DNA of 64,000 nucleotides from Gemmatimonadota bacterium (lineage in GTDB: Bacteria; Gemmatimonadota; Gemmatimonadetes; Longimicrobiales; Gaopeijiaceae), in the NCBI GenBank assembly GCA_041390125.1, contig JAWKQN010000007.1:124001-188000 (forward strand). Direction: 5' to 3'. A program made the translations under genes and the position numbers. The first letter of the stretch is position 1. Each line of letters starts with the position of its first letter. Below, one piece after another: positions 26,034-35,476 of this stretch. The notes below the pieces were generated by a model that did not search any database, was not told the origin of the DNA, and saw only the letters and a list, made by a program, of their open reading frames with translations.

Positions 26034-28214
26034 ATGAACCTTCGGACCCTTGTGGCCCTCCTGGGCCTCCACGTTCTCGCGACGGGGACGGCGGCCGGCC
26101 AGGACTGGCAGACCGCCGACGCCGTGGAGATCCGCCGCACCCGCTACGGCGTGCCGCATGTGCGCGCCGCCGACCTGCGCGGCGTGGCGTTCGGGCTGGC
26201 CTACGCGGAGGCGGAGGACCACGGTGCCCGCATCTTCGAGGCCCTGCTGCGCGCCCGGGGCCGGATGGCCCTGCGCGACGGCACGCCCGAGAACGTGGAG
26301 TCGGACTTCCAGCGGCGTCGGCAGCACGCACGCGCAGGCGCCACCTGGGAGCAGCTACGACCCGACGTGCGCGAGATGATGGAGGGGTTCGCGGCGGGCG
26401 TCGAGCACTACCTGGCGCTCCATCCGGAAGAGGTCCTGCCCGAGCTCGAGCGGCCCATCACCGGCGTGGACGTGCACGCGCTCTACATCGGCTGGTACGA
26501 TACCGGTGAGGCCCGCGACCTGGTCCGGACGCTGGAGGCGGGCGCCGGAGATCCGCCGCCCGACGCCGGGGACGCCGATCCGTCGACGCAGGCCCCCGCG
26601 GGCCCGCCACGGTGGCTGGACGACGGTGCCGGATCCAACGCCTGGGCCTTCGCCCCCGAACGCACCAAGACGCAGCGCGCCATCCTGCTCCGCAACCCGC
26701 ATCTCTCGTGGGACGCAGGGTACTACGAGGCGCATCTCACCGTGCCCGGCGTCCTGGACTTCTACGGCGACTTCCGCGTCGGCAGCCTGTTCGGGATCAT
26801 CGGGGGCTTCAATCGCGCCCTGGGCTGGACCACCACGAACAACGCCCCCGATCTGACCGAGACCTACCGGATCCGCAAGGATCCCGCGGCGCCGCGCCAC
26901 TACCTGCTCGACGGCGTCTCGTATCCCATGCGTTCGGAGGACGTGAGCGTCGAGATCCGAGACGACGTGCGCTTCGCGAGCAGCGGTGGGATCGCCACCG
27001 AGCTGCGCACCTTCTGGACCACGCACGTGGGCCCGGTGATCCACGAGACGGCCGACGAGATCTACGTCATGCGCTCTGCCGACGACGGGGAGTTCCGCCG
27101 GGGTGAGCAGTTCCTGGACATGATGAAGGCCACGTCGCTGGACCAGTGGCTGGCCGCGATGCGGGAGCAGCGCATCTCGTCGTCCAACTACACGTACGCG
27201 GATCGCGACGGCAACATCTTCTACGTCTGGAACGCCAAGCTCCCGCGGCTGCCGCACCCGTGGACACGGGATGAACCCGTGCTCGCCACGCGCAGCGCCG
27301 ACCTGTGGAGCGAAGTGGTCCGTTTCGATCGCCTGCCCCAGCTCAAGAACCCCGCGGGGGGCTACGTCCGCAACGAGAACGATCCGCCCTACTGGACCAA
27401 CCTGGACGAGCCTCTGCCGCGGGAGCGGTTTCCGGAGAACATGCCCGATCCGCGGCTGCGCCTGCGCAGTCAGCTGAGCCTGCAGACCATCGCCCAGACG
27501 GATCTGCTGGACCTGGAGGACGTCGTCGCGCTCAAGCACACCCCGCGCATGCTGCTCGCCGACCGCGTGAAGGACGACCTGGTGGCGGCCGTGCGCTTGG
27601 GGGATGCGAGCGATGCGGCCCGCGCCGCCGCCAACCTGCTGCGCAGCTGGGACAACACCGCCTCTGTGGACAGCCGGGGCAGCGTGTTGTTCGCGCTCTG
27701 GTTCGAGCGCTACCTGGCCACCACGGATTCGGCGCACGTCTTCCGCGAGAGCTGGTCGGAGCGGGAGCCCACGGCCACGCCGCACGGCATCGGCGACGCC
27801 CGTGCCGCCGTCCGCGCCCTGGAATGGGCCGTGGAGGAGGCCGTCCGCCGGTGGGGTGACTGGGACGTGACCTGGGGAGACGTCCACCGCGTGCGTCACG
27901 GCGCCGTGGACGTGCCCGTGGCGGGATGCGGAGGGGAGCTGGGCTGTTTCCGCGTGCTCAACTTCCGCGAGGATCCGGACGGTCGCAGGGCCGTGCGGGG
28001 CGGGGACGGATGGGTCCTGGCCGTCGAGTTCGGACAGGAGCCGCGGGCCTACTCGGTGCTGGCGTACGGCCAGAGCAGCCGGGAAGGGCACCCCCATCAC
28101 GACGACCAGGCGGCGCTGTTCGCGCGCGGGGAGCTCAAGCCCGTCGCCTTCAGCGAGCGGGACGTGGCCCAGCAGACCGTGGCGCGCTACGCGCCGGGGC
28201 GGGAGGCGCGGTAG
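26034..28214 (+). CDS. penicillin acylase family (Ntn hydrolase), exported
   Basis: A 726-residue precursor of a two-chain N-terminal-nucleophile amidase. The ATG at 26034 follows ggagag with 5-base spacing; a second ATG at 26022 is possible. The signal peptide ends ATGTAAGQ. The alpha chain covers residues to about 200 (VEIRRTRYGVPHVRA, YAEAEDHGARIFE). Maturation should occur before Ser201 in DDGAGSNAWAF, which becomes the catalytic N-terminus of the beta chain. NPHLSWDAG and GWTTTNNAPD are further family elements. The enzyme acts in the periplasm on an amide such as an acyl-homoserine lactone, a beta-lactam side chain or a small peptide amide; the specificity is unknown. Confidence 0.92.
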   Translation: MNLRTLVALLGLHVLATGTAAGQDWQTADAVEIRRTRYGVPHVRAADLRGVAFGLAYAEAEDHGARIFEALLRARGRMALRDGTPENVESDFQRRRQHARAGATWEQLRPDVREMMEGFAAGVEHYLALHPEEVLPELERPITGVDVHALYIGWYDTGEARDLVRTLEAGAGDPPPDAGDADPSTQAPAGPPRWLDDGAGSNAWAFAPERTKTQRAILLRNPHLSWDAGYYEAHLTVPGVLDFYGDFRVGSLFGIIGGFNRALGWTTTNNAPDLTETYRIRKDPAAPRHYLLDGVSYPMRSEDVSVEIRDDVRFASSGGIATELRTFWTTHVGPVIHETADEIYVMRSADDGEFRRGEQFLDMMKATSLDQWLAAMREQRISSSNYTYADRDGNIFYVWNAKLPRLPHPWTRDEPVLATRSADLWSEVVRFDRLPQLKNPAGGYVRNENDPPYWTNLDEPLPRERFPENMPDPRLRLRSQLSLQTIAQTDLLDLEDVVALKHTPRMLLADRVKDDLVAAVRLGDASDAARAAANLLRSWDNTASVDSRGSVLFALWFERYLATTDSAHVFRESWSEREPTATPHGIGDARAAVRALEWAVEEAVRRWGDWDVTWGDVHRVRHGAVDVPVAGCGGELGCFRVLNFREDPDGRRAVRGGDGWVLAVEFGQEPRAYSVLAYGQSSREGHPHHDDQAALFARGELKPVAFSERDVAQQTVARYAPGREAR

Positions 28215-28277
28215 CGGACCGAACCCCCGGGTGCGCGGTACTCGATCGGCGATGTCCCCCTCCCGGATCGGATCGCC

Positions 28278-28829
28278 ATGCACGAGATCGAACGACGCTT
28301 CCTGTGCGGGCCCCTCGAAGGCGGCGCGCTCGCACGCGCCGACCGGGTCCAGCGCATCCGTCAGGGCTACCTCACGACGTCGGGGCCCGCCGTGCGCGTG
28401 CGCCAGAAGGACGACGCCTTCCTGATGACCGTGAAGGCGGGCGGTGGCCTGGTGCGGCGGGAAGTGGAATGGCCCATCCCGGCGGACGTGGCGGATGAGC
28501 TCTTCGAGATCGCCGGGGCGCGGGTCCTGTCCAAGACCCGTCACGTGCTGGGCCGCTGGGAGGTGGACGTCTTCGACGGCGCCCTCGCGGGTCTTGTCGT
28601 GGCGGAGGTGGAGCTGTCGGCCGCGGACGAGTCCCTGCCGTCGCCGCCCGCCGGAGTCCCGCTGCTGCGCGAGGTGACGGAGGAGCCGGGGCTGACCAAC
28701 CAGTGGCTCGCCGCGCTCGAGCCGGAGGCCGCCCGGGCCTTCGTGGCGGCGGCCGCCGCGGGCCCCGATGCGGCGCTCGCCTGGGTACGCACCCGTCGCG
28801 CCCGGGCGTCCGGCGACCCAGCGGAATGA
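28278..28829 (+). CDS. CYTH domain protein
   Basis: A 183-residue protein of the CYTH (triphosphate tunnel metalloenzyme) superfamily. It opens HEIERRFLCG, a variant of the ExExK signature with Arg in place of the last Lys. It continues with RIRQGYLT, VRVRQKDDAFLMTVKAG and VEWPIP, the alternating charged strands lining the tunnel. GRWEVDVFDGALAGLVVAEVEL contains the acidic strand of the second half. Such enzymes hydrolyse inorganic triphosphate, thiamine triphosphate or make cAMP; the subgroup cannot be decided here. The ATG of addB lies inside its stop codon (ATGA), so the two genes are coupled. Confidence 0.88.
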   Translation: MHEIERRFLCGPLEGGALARADRVQRIRQGYLTTSGPAVRVRQKDDAFLMTVKAGGGLVRREVEWPIPADVADELFEIAGARVLSKTRHVLGRWEVDVFDGALAGLVVAEVELSAADESLPSPPAGVPLLREVTEEPGLTNQWLAALEPEAARAFVAAAAAGPDAALAWVRTRRARASGDPAE

Positions 28830-31800
28830 GCGGACGCCGCGGATCCCCGCCGCCCGATCAGCTGGGCTTCGGCTTCCTCGACGAGCCGCCGCCCCGCGCC
28901 ACGGATTCCGCGGCGGTCGCGACCCCGGACGTCTTCGAGCCCGCAGGGAGCGGACCCGCGCGCCTCGTCGGGAGCCTCGCCCGGGCCACCCGGGCGGCTC
29001 CCCAGGCACGCAAGATCCTCGTGGCCGCCACCCGAGGCGAGGGGCGGGAGCTGCTGCGCGCGCTCGTGCGCGCGGGCACGCCCTGGATCGGGTGGGAGGT
29101 GACCACGCCGCGTCCGCTCGCCGTGGAGTGCGTCGGCGCCACGCTGGCGGAGCAGGGCGTGCGCCTCCTGGATGAGTTCGAGGAGCAGGCGCTGCTCGAC
29201 GAGGCGATCGATGTGGCGCTGGAGCGCACCGGTGACACGGACCTGGGACCCGGTCCCGAAGCGCCCTCGTTCAACGATCTCTCCGAGGCGCTCGGGTTCC
29301 GGCGCGCCCTGGCCGGAGCCGTGCAGGCCATGCGCCTGGGAGGTCTGGGCGTGGGAGACGTGGCGCGGGCCGGCTTCGCCGATCCCCACAAGCAGGCCCT
29401 GTTGCGGGCCGCGCTCGCGTCCTACGAGCGGGCGCTGGCCCGGATGCGAGCGGCCGACAGCGCGCGCGTGCTCGCGGACGCCGCGGCCCGCGTGCGCACG
29501 GACGCCGCCGCCCTGCCGGACGCGCAGCTGCATCTGGTCCCTGGCCTCGGCGCGCGCGGACGCGCCGGCGAGTTCCTGGCCGCGCTCCGGGAGCGCGGAG
29601 CGCAGGTGCTCGCCACGGATCCGGTCGTGGGTCTCGACGCTCCCTCGGGATGGATCTGGAGCGCCGAGGGCGAGCCCGGGCCGCTGGGTCGGCTGCACGC
29701 GTCCGGATCGGTGTCCGCGCCGGTTCCGGGTCTCGATCTCTTCGCCGCCGCGAGCGTGGAGGAGGAGCTGCGCGAAGTGTTGCGGCGCGCGTTGGGCGCA
29801 GGTCTGCCCTGGGACGAGGTGGAGATCGTCACGCCCGATGCGCAGGTCTACGGCTCCGCGCTGCACGCCCTGGCCGAGCGCCTCGGGGTGCCGGTCACGT
29901 TCGGCGTTGGCCTCCAGGTGGCGCGCACGCGGCCGGGCCGCGCGCTGGCCACCTGGTTCCGGTGGATCGAAGGCGGCTTCCACGCCGCGGAGATCCGTCG
30001 CCTGCTGGAGGCGGGGGACCTGCGTCCACCGGCGGAGCACAGCCCCGACGGCATGACGCTGTCACGGCGCTTCCGCTCCTTGCGCATCGGATGGGGGCGC
30101 GAGCGCACGGCGGCACGTCTGCGCAGTCGACGGGCCGTCGTGGAGCGGGTGCGCGCGCGCGCGGACGCCCCGGACCCGCGCCAGGAACAGGCCGCACTCG
30201 AGCTGGACGCGCTGGCGGCGTTGCTGGAGCCCATCCTGGACGGCATTCCTCCCCTGCCGGACCATCCGCTCGATCGTTCGGGGCCGCGGGTGTCGCCCGC
30301 GGCGCTCGCGGTCGGGCTCCGTCGCTTCCTCACGTTCGTGCCCGCCGAGAACGCCGTGGACCAGACGGCGTGGGACCGCTTGGACCGGGTGCTGGCGCGC
30401 GTGGAGGCCACGCTCCGCCGGGAGACCCACTACGCGGCGGCTGCGGCCGCCCTGCGGGCGCACCTGCAGATCCGCGTGCCCGCACCCCGGGCCGAGGGGA
30501 AGGCGCCTTGGAGCTCGGACGGCGGGCACGTCTACCTGACCGACCTGGAGCACGGCGGCTACACCGGTCGGGCCGCCACCTTCGTGGTGGGCATGGACGC
30601 GGACCGCTTTCCCGGCGCGGATACCCAGGATCCACTGCTGCTGGACCGCGAGCGCATGCGTCTGGGGCGTTCCCACCTGCCCACGTCGGGGGATCGCATC
30701 CACGAACGCCGCTTCCTGTTCGCCGCCCTGCTCGCGCGTCTGCGGGGGCGGGTGACGGTGAGCTGGTGCGGATGGGAGCCGTCCGAGGCGCGGACCCGCT
30801 CGCCCGCGTCGGAGGTCCTGCTGGCCTGTCGGCTCCGCACCGGAGATCCCGAGGCGAGCTTCGAGACCGTGCGCGCGCTGGTGGGCGCCCCGGTGGCCAC
30901 CATCCCGCGCGCAGCTGCCGAGGACCTGGACGCCCGCGACGTGTGGATGCGTGCCCTGGGCCACGGCGGCGTGCTCCGGGACGGCGTCGGCGTGGTGCGC
31001 CGCGGGTACGCTGCGCTGGAGCAGGGCTGGGCCCCCTTCGCGGCGCTGGAGTCGGAGGAGGCCTCGGCGTACCTCGGCAACGTCGCGCAGCGCGCCGGGT
31101 TCGATCTGCGTCGCACGCAGGACGTGGTGTCGGCCAGCCGCCTGGAGGCGCTGGGGCAGTGCCCCCGCCGCTTCCTCTATGCGTCCATCCTGCGCACCTC
31201 CCCGCCCGACGATCCCGAGTACGATCCCGATCGCTGGCTGGACGCCCGTTCCCAGGGGACGCTGCTCCATCGCGTATACGAGCGTCTGCTGCGCGAAGCG
31301 CGCGCGCGCGGCATCGGTCCGGACGCACCCGAGCTGCTGGACCGGGCGCGGCGCATCCTGGCCGAGGAAGCGGAGCGCACGCTGGAGGAGGTGCCCACGC
31401 CCAGCGAGGAGATCCGCCAGCGGGAGCTCGGCCGTCTGGAGGACGACCTGCGCGCCTTCACCGGTCTCCTGGCCGAGACCGGGCGCACCTGGTTGGACCT
31501 GGAGGTGAAGTTCGGCCTCGGGGGTCTCGACCCGCTGCCGCTGCCGGTGGACGGCGGGCGCGTCCTGGTGCGGGGTCAGATCGACCGGGTCGATGCGGCC
31601 GAAGAGGGTCTGTACGTCGTGGACTACAAGACCGGCGGCACCTACGCCTTCGAGAGCGAGCGCGGCGCGTTCCACGGTGCGCGCCGGCTCCAGCACTACG
31701 TCTACTGGGTGGCGGTCCGGCGCATCTACGGGCGGCCGGTCGCGGCCATGGAGTACCAGTTCCCCACGCACCGGGCCGCCAACGCGCGCATCCGCTACAC

Positions 31801-32110
31801 GGAGGAGGAGCTGCGCGCCGCGCCCGAGATCCTGGGACGGTTGCTGGACACGGTGGCCGGAGGACACTTCCTGCCGACGGACGATCCCGGGGACTGCCGG
31901 TTCTGCGACTTCCGGCCCGTGTGTCGCGTCACGCTCAAGTGGACGGGGGAGGTGGAGGACTCACCCCCGGCGCGGTGGGCCCAGCGCTTCGGTGCCTCGT
32001 CGGAGGCCTACGCCGCGTTCCGCTACGCGCGCCGGCGCGAAGACGAGGGCCCGCCCGGTCTGCTACCGCCCCCCTCCCTGGAGACCCTCCTGGGGGGCGA
32101 CGACGGATAG
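28826..32110 (+). CDS. addB: AddB-like helicase-nuclease subunit with Fe-S-bound PD-(D/E)XK domain
   Basis: A 1,094-residue partner of the AddA helicase-nuclease encoded 5 kb downstream. The C-terminal nuclease has VRGQIDRVDAAEEGLYVVDY followed by Asp933-x-Lys935 (DYKTGG). Four cysteines, Cys779 in GQCPRRFL and Cys1024, Cys1027 and Cys1033 in DCRFCDFRPVC, have the C...C-x2-C-x5-C arrangement that binds the AddB [4Fe-4S] staple around the nuclease. The N-terminal region is a degenerate helicase fold; I see no intact Walker A lysine motif, unlike Gram-positive AddB. GYTGRATFVVGMDADRFPG near 585 matches the helicase-like motif V area. It would process double-strand breaks and recognise a Chi-like sequence. 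ATGA-coupled to the CYTH gene. Confidence 0.85.
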   Translation: MSGRRGSPPPDQLGFGFLDEPPPRATDSAAVATPDVFEPAGSGPARLVGSLARATRAAPQARKILVAATRGEGRELLRALVRAGTPWIGWEVTTPRPLAVECVGATLAEQGVRLLDEFEEQALLDEAIDVALERTGDTDLGPGPEAPSFNDLSEALGFRRALAGAVQAMRLGGLGVGDVARAGFADPHKQALLRAALASYERALARMRAADSARVLADAAARVRTDAAALPDAQLHLVPGLGARGRAGEFLAALRERGAQVLATDPVVGLDAPSGWIWSAEGEPGPLGRLHASGSVSAPVPGLDLFAAASVEEELREVLRRALGAGLPWDEVEIVTPDAQVYGSALHALAERLGVPVTFGVGLQVARTRPGRALATWFRWIEGGFHAAEIRRLLEAGDLRPPAEHSPDGMTLSRRFRSLRIGWGRERTAARLRSRRAVVERVRARADAPDPRQEQAALELDALAALLEPILDGIPPLPDHPLDRSGPRVSPAALAVGLRRFLTFVPAENAVDQTAWDRLDRVLARVEATLRRETHYAAAAAALRAHLQIRVPAPRAEGKAPWSSDGGHVYLTDLEHGGYTGRAATFVVGMDADRFPGADTQDPLLLDRERMRLGRSHLPTSGDRIHERRFLFAALLARLRGRVTVSWCGWEPSEARTRSPASEVLLACRLRTGDPEASFETVRALVGAPVATIPRAAAEDLDARDVWMRALGHGGVLRDGVGVVRRGYAALEQGWAPFAALESEEASAYLGNVAQRAGFDLRRTQDVVSASRLEALGQCPRRFLYASILRTSPPDDPEYDPDRWLDARSQGTLLHRVYERLLREARARGIGPDAPELLDRARRILAEEAERTLEEVPTPSEEIRQRELGRLEDDLRAFTGLLAETGRTWLDLEVKFGLGGLDPLPLPVDGGRVLVRGQIDRVDAAEEGLYVVDYKTGGTYAFESERGAFHGARRLQHYVYWVAVRRIYGRPVAAMEYQFPTHRAANARIRYTEEELRAAPEILGRLLDTVAGGHFLPTDDPGDCRFCDFRPVCRVTLKWTGEVEDSPPARWAQRFGASSEAYAAFRYARRREDEGPPGLLPPPSLETLLGGDDG

Positions 32111-32117
32111 AGACGCG

Positions 32118-34652
32118 TCAGCGCAGCGTGACCACCAGGCCCGCCACGGACCCGCCGTCCGCGTCGGCCCGCATGGTGAAGCGCAGCGGAGTGGCGACGA
32201 CCCCCAGGCGCTCGGCGCTGGCGGGCGCGACGCTGAGCTCGTACTCGCCGGACCGCACGCCCATCACGTAGAACTCCCCGTCGCTGAAGCTGGTGACCGT
32301 GCGCTCGTCGCCTGTCTCCAGGTGCCGGAGCACCAGCGTCACCCCGGGGGCTCCCGTGCCGTCCGCGCGGATCACCTCGCCGTCGATCACACCGCCCGGC
32401 ACGACCGGGAGATCCACGATGCGGTAGCGGTTGGGACCCGGCTGCACGGCGATGGCGCCCGCGGGCACCCAGAGCGGCGACGCCAGCGTGGTCGAATCCA
32501 CTGCGACGATCGCGGGTTGGTACGGCGCCGCGTTCCAGAAGCTGTACGCGCCGGTCGCGTCGGAGAGGCGCGTCTCCAGGCCCACCGACACCCGCACGTT
32601 GGGCAGGAGCTGCTCGCCTTCGTCGAAGCGCTGGTTCCCGTTCCCGTCCAGGAAGACGCGGCCGGTGACCCCCGCCCGCTCGAGCGCCGGCCCCGCCGAG
32701 GGCTGGAAGCGGCCGGAAACCGGGTTGTACAGCACCGACCCTTGTACGTACTGCGTCGTCGTGGTCGCGCCGCTACGGCGATCCACGCTGAACAGCCCGC
32801 GCACGCTGGAGAAGTTGGCGGCCAGGTTCAGGGACACCATCGGTCCCTGGAATCGGCGCCAGCCCCCACCCACCTCCATGCGCAGCGCGCGGTCGAGCAT
32901 GCGGCCCACGCGCGCGTCCACCACGGAGACCCCGCGCTCCAGATCGACTTCGAGATAGGTGCGCGCGGTGACCTGGCCGAACCAGGGGCCGAGGCCCGCG
33001 AGCGGCAGGAGCGTCGCGGTGAGCTCGGCGGAGCGCTGCTCGAGGGTCAGCCCGTCGAGGCGTGTGGCCTGCCAGCGGACGGCGGGGAAGAGCTGCAGCT
33101 CGTCGAACTGCAGCGCGCCACCGAGCCGGCCGCCAGTGGTCTGCGAGCGCTCCGAGCGGTAGTGGTCCAGCGACCCTTCGACGTACCACCCGGCCAGCCG
33201 TCCATCGGGACGCCACAGGCCCGACACCGTCACCTGTTCGGTGCGGCCGGGGGGTGTGAGGAGGGGATCGACCACGCCCTGCGCGAAGCGCGTCCCTTCC
33301 GCTTGCAGGACCACGTCCGGGCTGGGCTCGAAGCGCAGCGTGGCCCGGGTGACCGCATCCGCCACCACCTCCGCCTCGACCCCGACGCTGTTGCCGAGCA
33401 TGCCGGCGATCCCGGCGTACGGGTGGAACAACGAGGGAAGGGAATCGCCGCGCCAGAACTGATCCACCCCGGCGCGCGCCGTCCAGCGCGTGGAGAGCCC
33501 GTAGCGCAGGTCGGCGTTGGCGGTCGCGTCACACCGGTCCGTACGGCACGCGCCCACCGACACGCCGTACTCGAGCTGGCGGGCGGGGATGCGCGTGCCG
33601 TCCACGCGGTGGGTGCGGCTGAAGCGGCGGACCTCGCCGAAGGGGCCGTAGGCCACGAACTCCACCGGGTTCTCGCCGTAGGCGATCGGGGCATCGATCG
33701 AGTAGCGCCCGAGCGCGTCCGCCGAATCGAACGCGATCAGGCGGCCCCCGCGGTACGCCTCGACCTGCCAGCCCGGCCCCAGGCTGCCGGTGAAGGCCAC
33801 CTCCCCGACGTCGTTGGGTCGCAGGTACGGCGCGTTGCCGAAGGAGAGCCCGCGCACCGTACGGGGCCGGGGACCGGTGCCGATCCCGTCCCCGAGGCGC
33901 GTATGCGTGATCCAGGACCGATCCGTCCAGATGGTGGACCAGGCCGCGTCCCAGCGCTCGGCCGTGTCCGAGCCGGAACGGTTCTGCCAGGCGGTCGTGA
34001 GCGAGCCGCCCAGCAGCTCGATCCCGGCCGCCAGCGAATAGGCGGCGTCCTCGAAGGAGGAGCCCGCCGGCGCGAACACGCCGTAGTCGACCACGAGTCC
34101 GTCGAGCGCCTGACGCTCGAGCGGCAGCAAGGGAACGCTGGGGTCGATCTCGAGCCCCTGGACCAGGCGGACGCGACGCTGCCATTCGCGCGCGACGCGT
34201 CGGCCGATCGGCAGATCGGAGGGGTCGACGACCGTCACCGCCAGGTCGCGCCAGCTGACGAGCCATTCCACGTCGAGGAGGCGGCCGAGGTCCTCGGTCG
34301 TCAGGTAGATCTCGCCCTGCGACAGCACGAAGGTCCCCGACGCGAGGGTCCACGAGTCCGTCTCGGTCGAGAGGCGGCCCGTGCGGGGATCCACGCGCAG
34401 CTCGGTCCCTTCGGGTTCACGGACGATGCGCAGCGCCGGCCCGTCCGGCTGGACCCGGAGCTCGGCCAGCTCGGCGATCTCCCCCACCGGGAGGAGGGCC
34501 CGCTCCCCGAGCCGGTAGCCCAGGAGCGTCCGGGAGACCAGGCGGCCCAGCGACACCTCGATCGCGGTGGCCTCGGCGATCTCCTGGGCCGCGAGGGGGA
34601 CGGGAAGGGCGCCCGCGACCCACAGGGCGAGGACGACCCACGTGCGCTTCAC
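32118..34652 (-). CDS. fimbrial outer-membrane usher-like protein
   Basis: An 844-residue exported protein. A GTG start overlaps the chaperone stop (GTGA), and the signal ends PVPLAAQ. The central part is usher-like: RPRTVRGLSFGNAPYLRP, GWQVEAYRGGRLI, YGENPVEFVAYGPFGEVR and RRFSRTHRVDGTRI, then a series of beta-barrel strands with YGLSTRWTARAGVD. This matches the FimD/PapC barrel and plug. The last 180 residues differ from classical ushers: VFLDGNGNQRFDEGEQL starts an SdrD-B-like repeat and DGTGAPGVTLVLRHLETGD begins a carboxypeptidase-regulatory-like domain. It should secrete and assemble the subunits encoded just upstream. Confidence 0.82.
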   Translation of the reverse strand: MKRTWVVLALWVAGALPVPLAAQEIAEATAIEVSLGRLVSRTLLGYRLGERALLPVGEIAELAELRVQPDGPALRIVREPEGTELRVDPRTGRLSTETDSWTLASGTFVLSQGEIYLTTEDLGRLLDVEWLVSWRDLAVTVVDPSDLPIGRRVAREWQRRVRLVQGLEIDPSVPLLPLERQALDGLVVDYGVFAPAGSSFEDAAYSLAAGIELLGGSLTTAWQNRSGSDTAERWDAAWSTIWTDRSWITHTRLGDGIGTGPRPRTVRGLSFGNAPYLRPNDVGEVAFTGSLGPGWQVEAYRGGRLIAFDSADALGRYSIDAPIAYGENPVEFVAYGPFGEVRRFSRTHRVDGTRIPARQLEYGVSVGACRTDRCDATANADLRYGLSTRWTARAGVDQFWRGDSLPSLFHPYAGIAGMLGNSVGVEAEVVADAVTRATLRFEPSPDVVLQAEGTRFAQGVVDPLLTPPGRTEQVTVSGLWRPDGRLAGWYVEGSLDHYRSERSQTTGGRLGGALQFDELQLFPAVRWQATRLDGLTLEQRSAELTATLLPLAGLGPWFGQVTARTYLEVDLERGVSVVDARVGRMLDRALRMEVGGGWRRFQGPMVSLNLAANFSSVRGLFSVDRRSGATTTTQYVQGSVLYNPVSGRFQPSAGPALERAGVTGRVFLDGNGNQRFDEGEQLLPNVRVSVGLETRLSDATGAYSFWNAAPYQPAIVAVDSTTLASPLWVPAGAIAVQPGPNRYRIVDLPVVPGGVIDGEVIRADGTGAPGVTLVLRHLETGDERTVTSFSDGEFYVMGVRSGEYELSVAPASAERLGVVATPLRFTMRADADGGSVAGLVVTLR

Positions 34653-35476
34653 GGCAGGTGGACGGTGACCGAGGCGTGGACGGGCTCGGCGGGCACCAAT
34701 TGCTCGCGCGCGAGATCGGAGCGCTCGGCCAGCAGCTCGATGTCGAGCCGGAACGGACCCGAGCCCCGCACGGGCCCCAGCTCGAAGCGGGGATCGGCCT
34801 CGGTGTAGACGGCGAGCGGCGCTTCGTGCCGGAGCACCTGGGCGCCCGACGCATCGTAGAGGCGCAGGATGGCGGTCCCCACGAACGCGGCGCTGCCCTG
34901 ACGGGTCAGCCGGGCGCGTGCGATCACGGAGGCGTCCGGTCCGCGCTCCGCGCGCAGGTCCTGCACATCCACGCCGGTGGTCACCGGTCCCTTGCGGTAC
35001 TGCAGCGGGATGATCGTGCGCACCTCCAGGTCGAGGCCGACCTGGATGCCGGGAATGGTATCGGCCATCGCGACGGGAACGGTGCCTCCGCGCGCGGTGA
35101 TCATCACGCGGCTCCAGTATTCTCCGTCGGCCAGCCCGCCCGGAGCCCGTGCCAGCAGGCGCACGGTCTGGCGTTCGAGCGGTCCGATCACCATGCGGCG
35201 TGGATACGCCTCGACCCACTCGGCGGCGGAGGGCAGCGCACCCGGCTCGGCCGGCGTAGCCAGTTCGAAGTCGCCGTCGGCGTCGGTGACGGGGTACCCG
35301 AAGAAGGAGGACAGCTCGACCTCGGCCGGCTCGTTCCCCGGATTGTAGAGCGTGATGGAGGCGCTACGCGTGCGATGGTCGATGACCACGACGTGCGGAG
35401 CCACGACGACGCCCTGGGCGCGCAACCCGGAGGCAGCGCACAGCACGAGCGACAAGAGGATCGGAAGCGTACGCAT
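34649..35476 (-). CDS. periplasmic fimbrial chaperone (PapD-like)
   Basis: A 275-residue exported protein with a Sec signal ending AASGLRAQ. The mature N-terminal domain (VVVAPHVVVIDHRTRSASI, NPGNEPAEVEL) and MVIGPLERQTVRLLAR follow the two-Ig-domain pattern of pilus chaperones, and VGLDLEVRTIIPLQYRKG begins the second domain. Residues equivalent to the subunit-binding Arg/Lys pair cannot be fixed without alignment. The gene order subunit-subunit-chaperone-usher and the 1-base overlap with the upstream subunit gene (TGATG) make the role clear. It caps subunits and delivers them to the usher. Confidence 0.82.
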   Translation of the reverse strand: MRTLPILLSLVLCAASGLRAQGVVVAPHVVVIDHRTRSASITLYNPGNEPAEVELSSFFGYPVTDADGDFELATPAEPGALPSAAEWVEAYPRRMVIGPLERQTVRLLARAPGGLADGEYWSRVMITARGGTVPVAMADTIPGIQVGLDLEVRTIIPLQYRKGPVTTGVDVQDLRAERGPDASVIARARLTRQGSAAFVGTAILRLYDASGAQVLRHEAPLAVYTEADPRFELGPVRGSGPFRLDIELLAERSDLAREQLVPAEPVHASVTVHLP

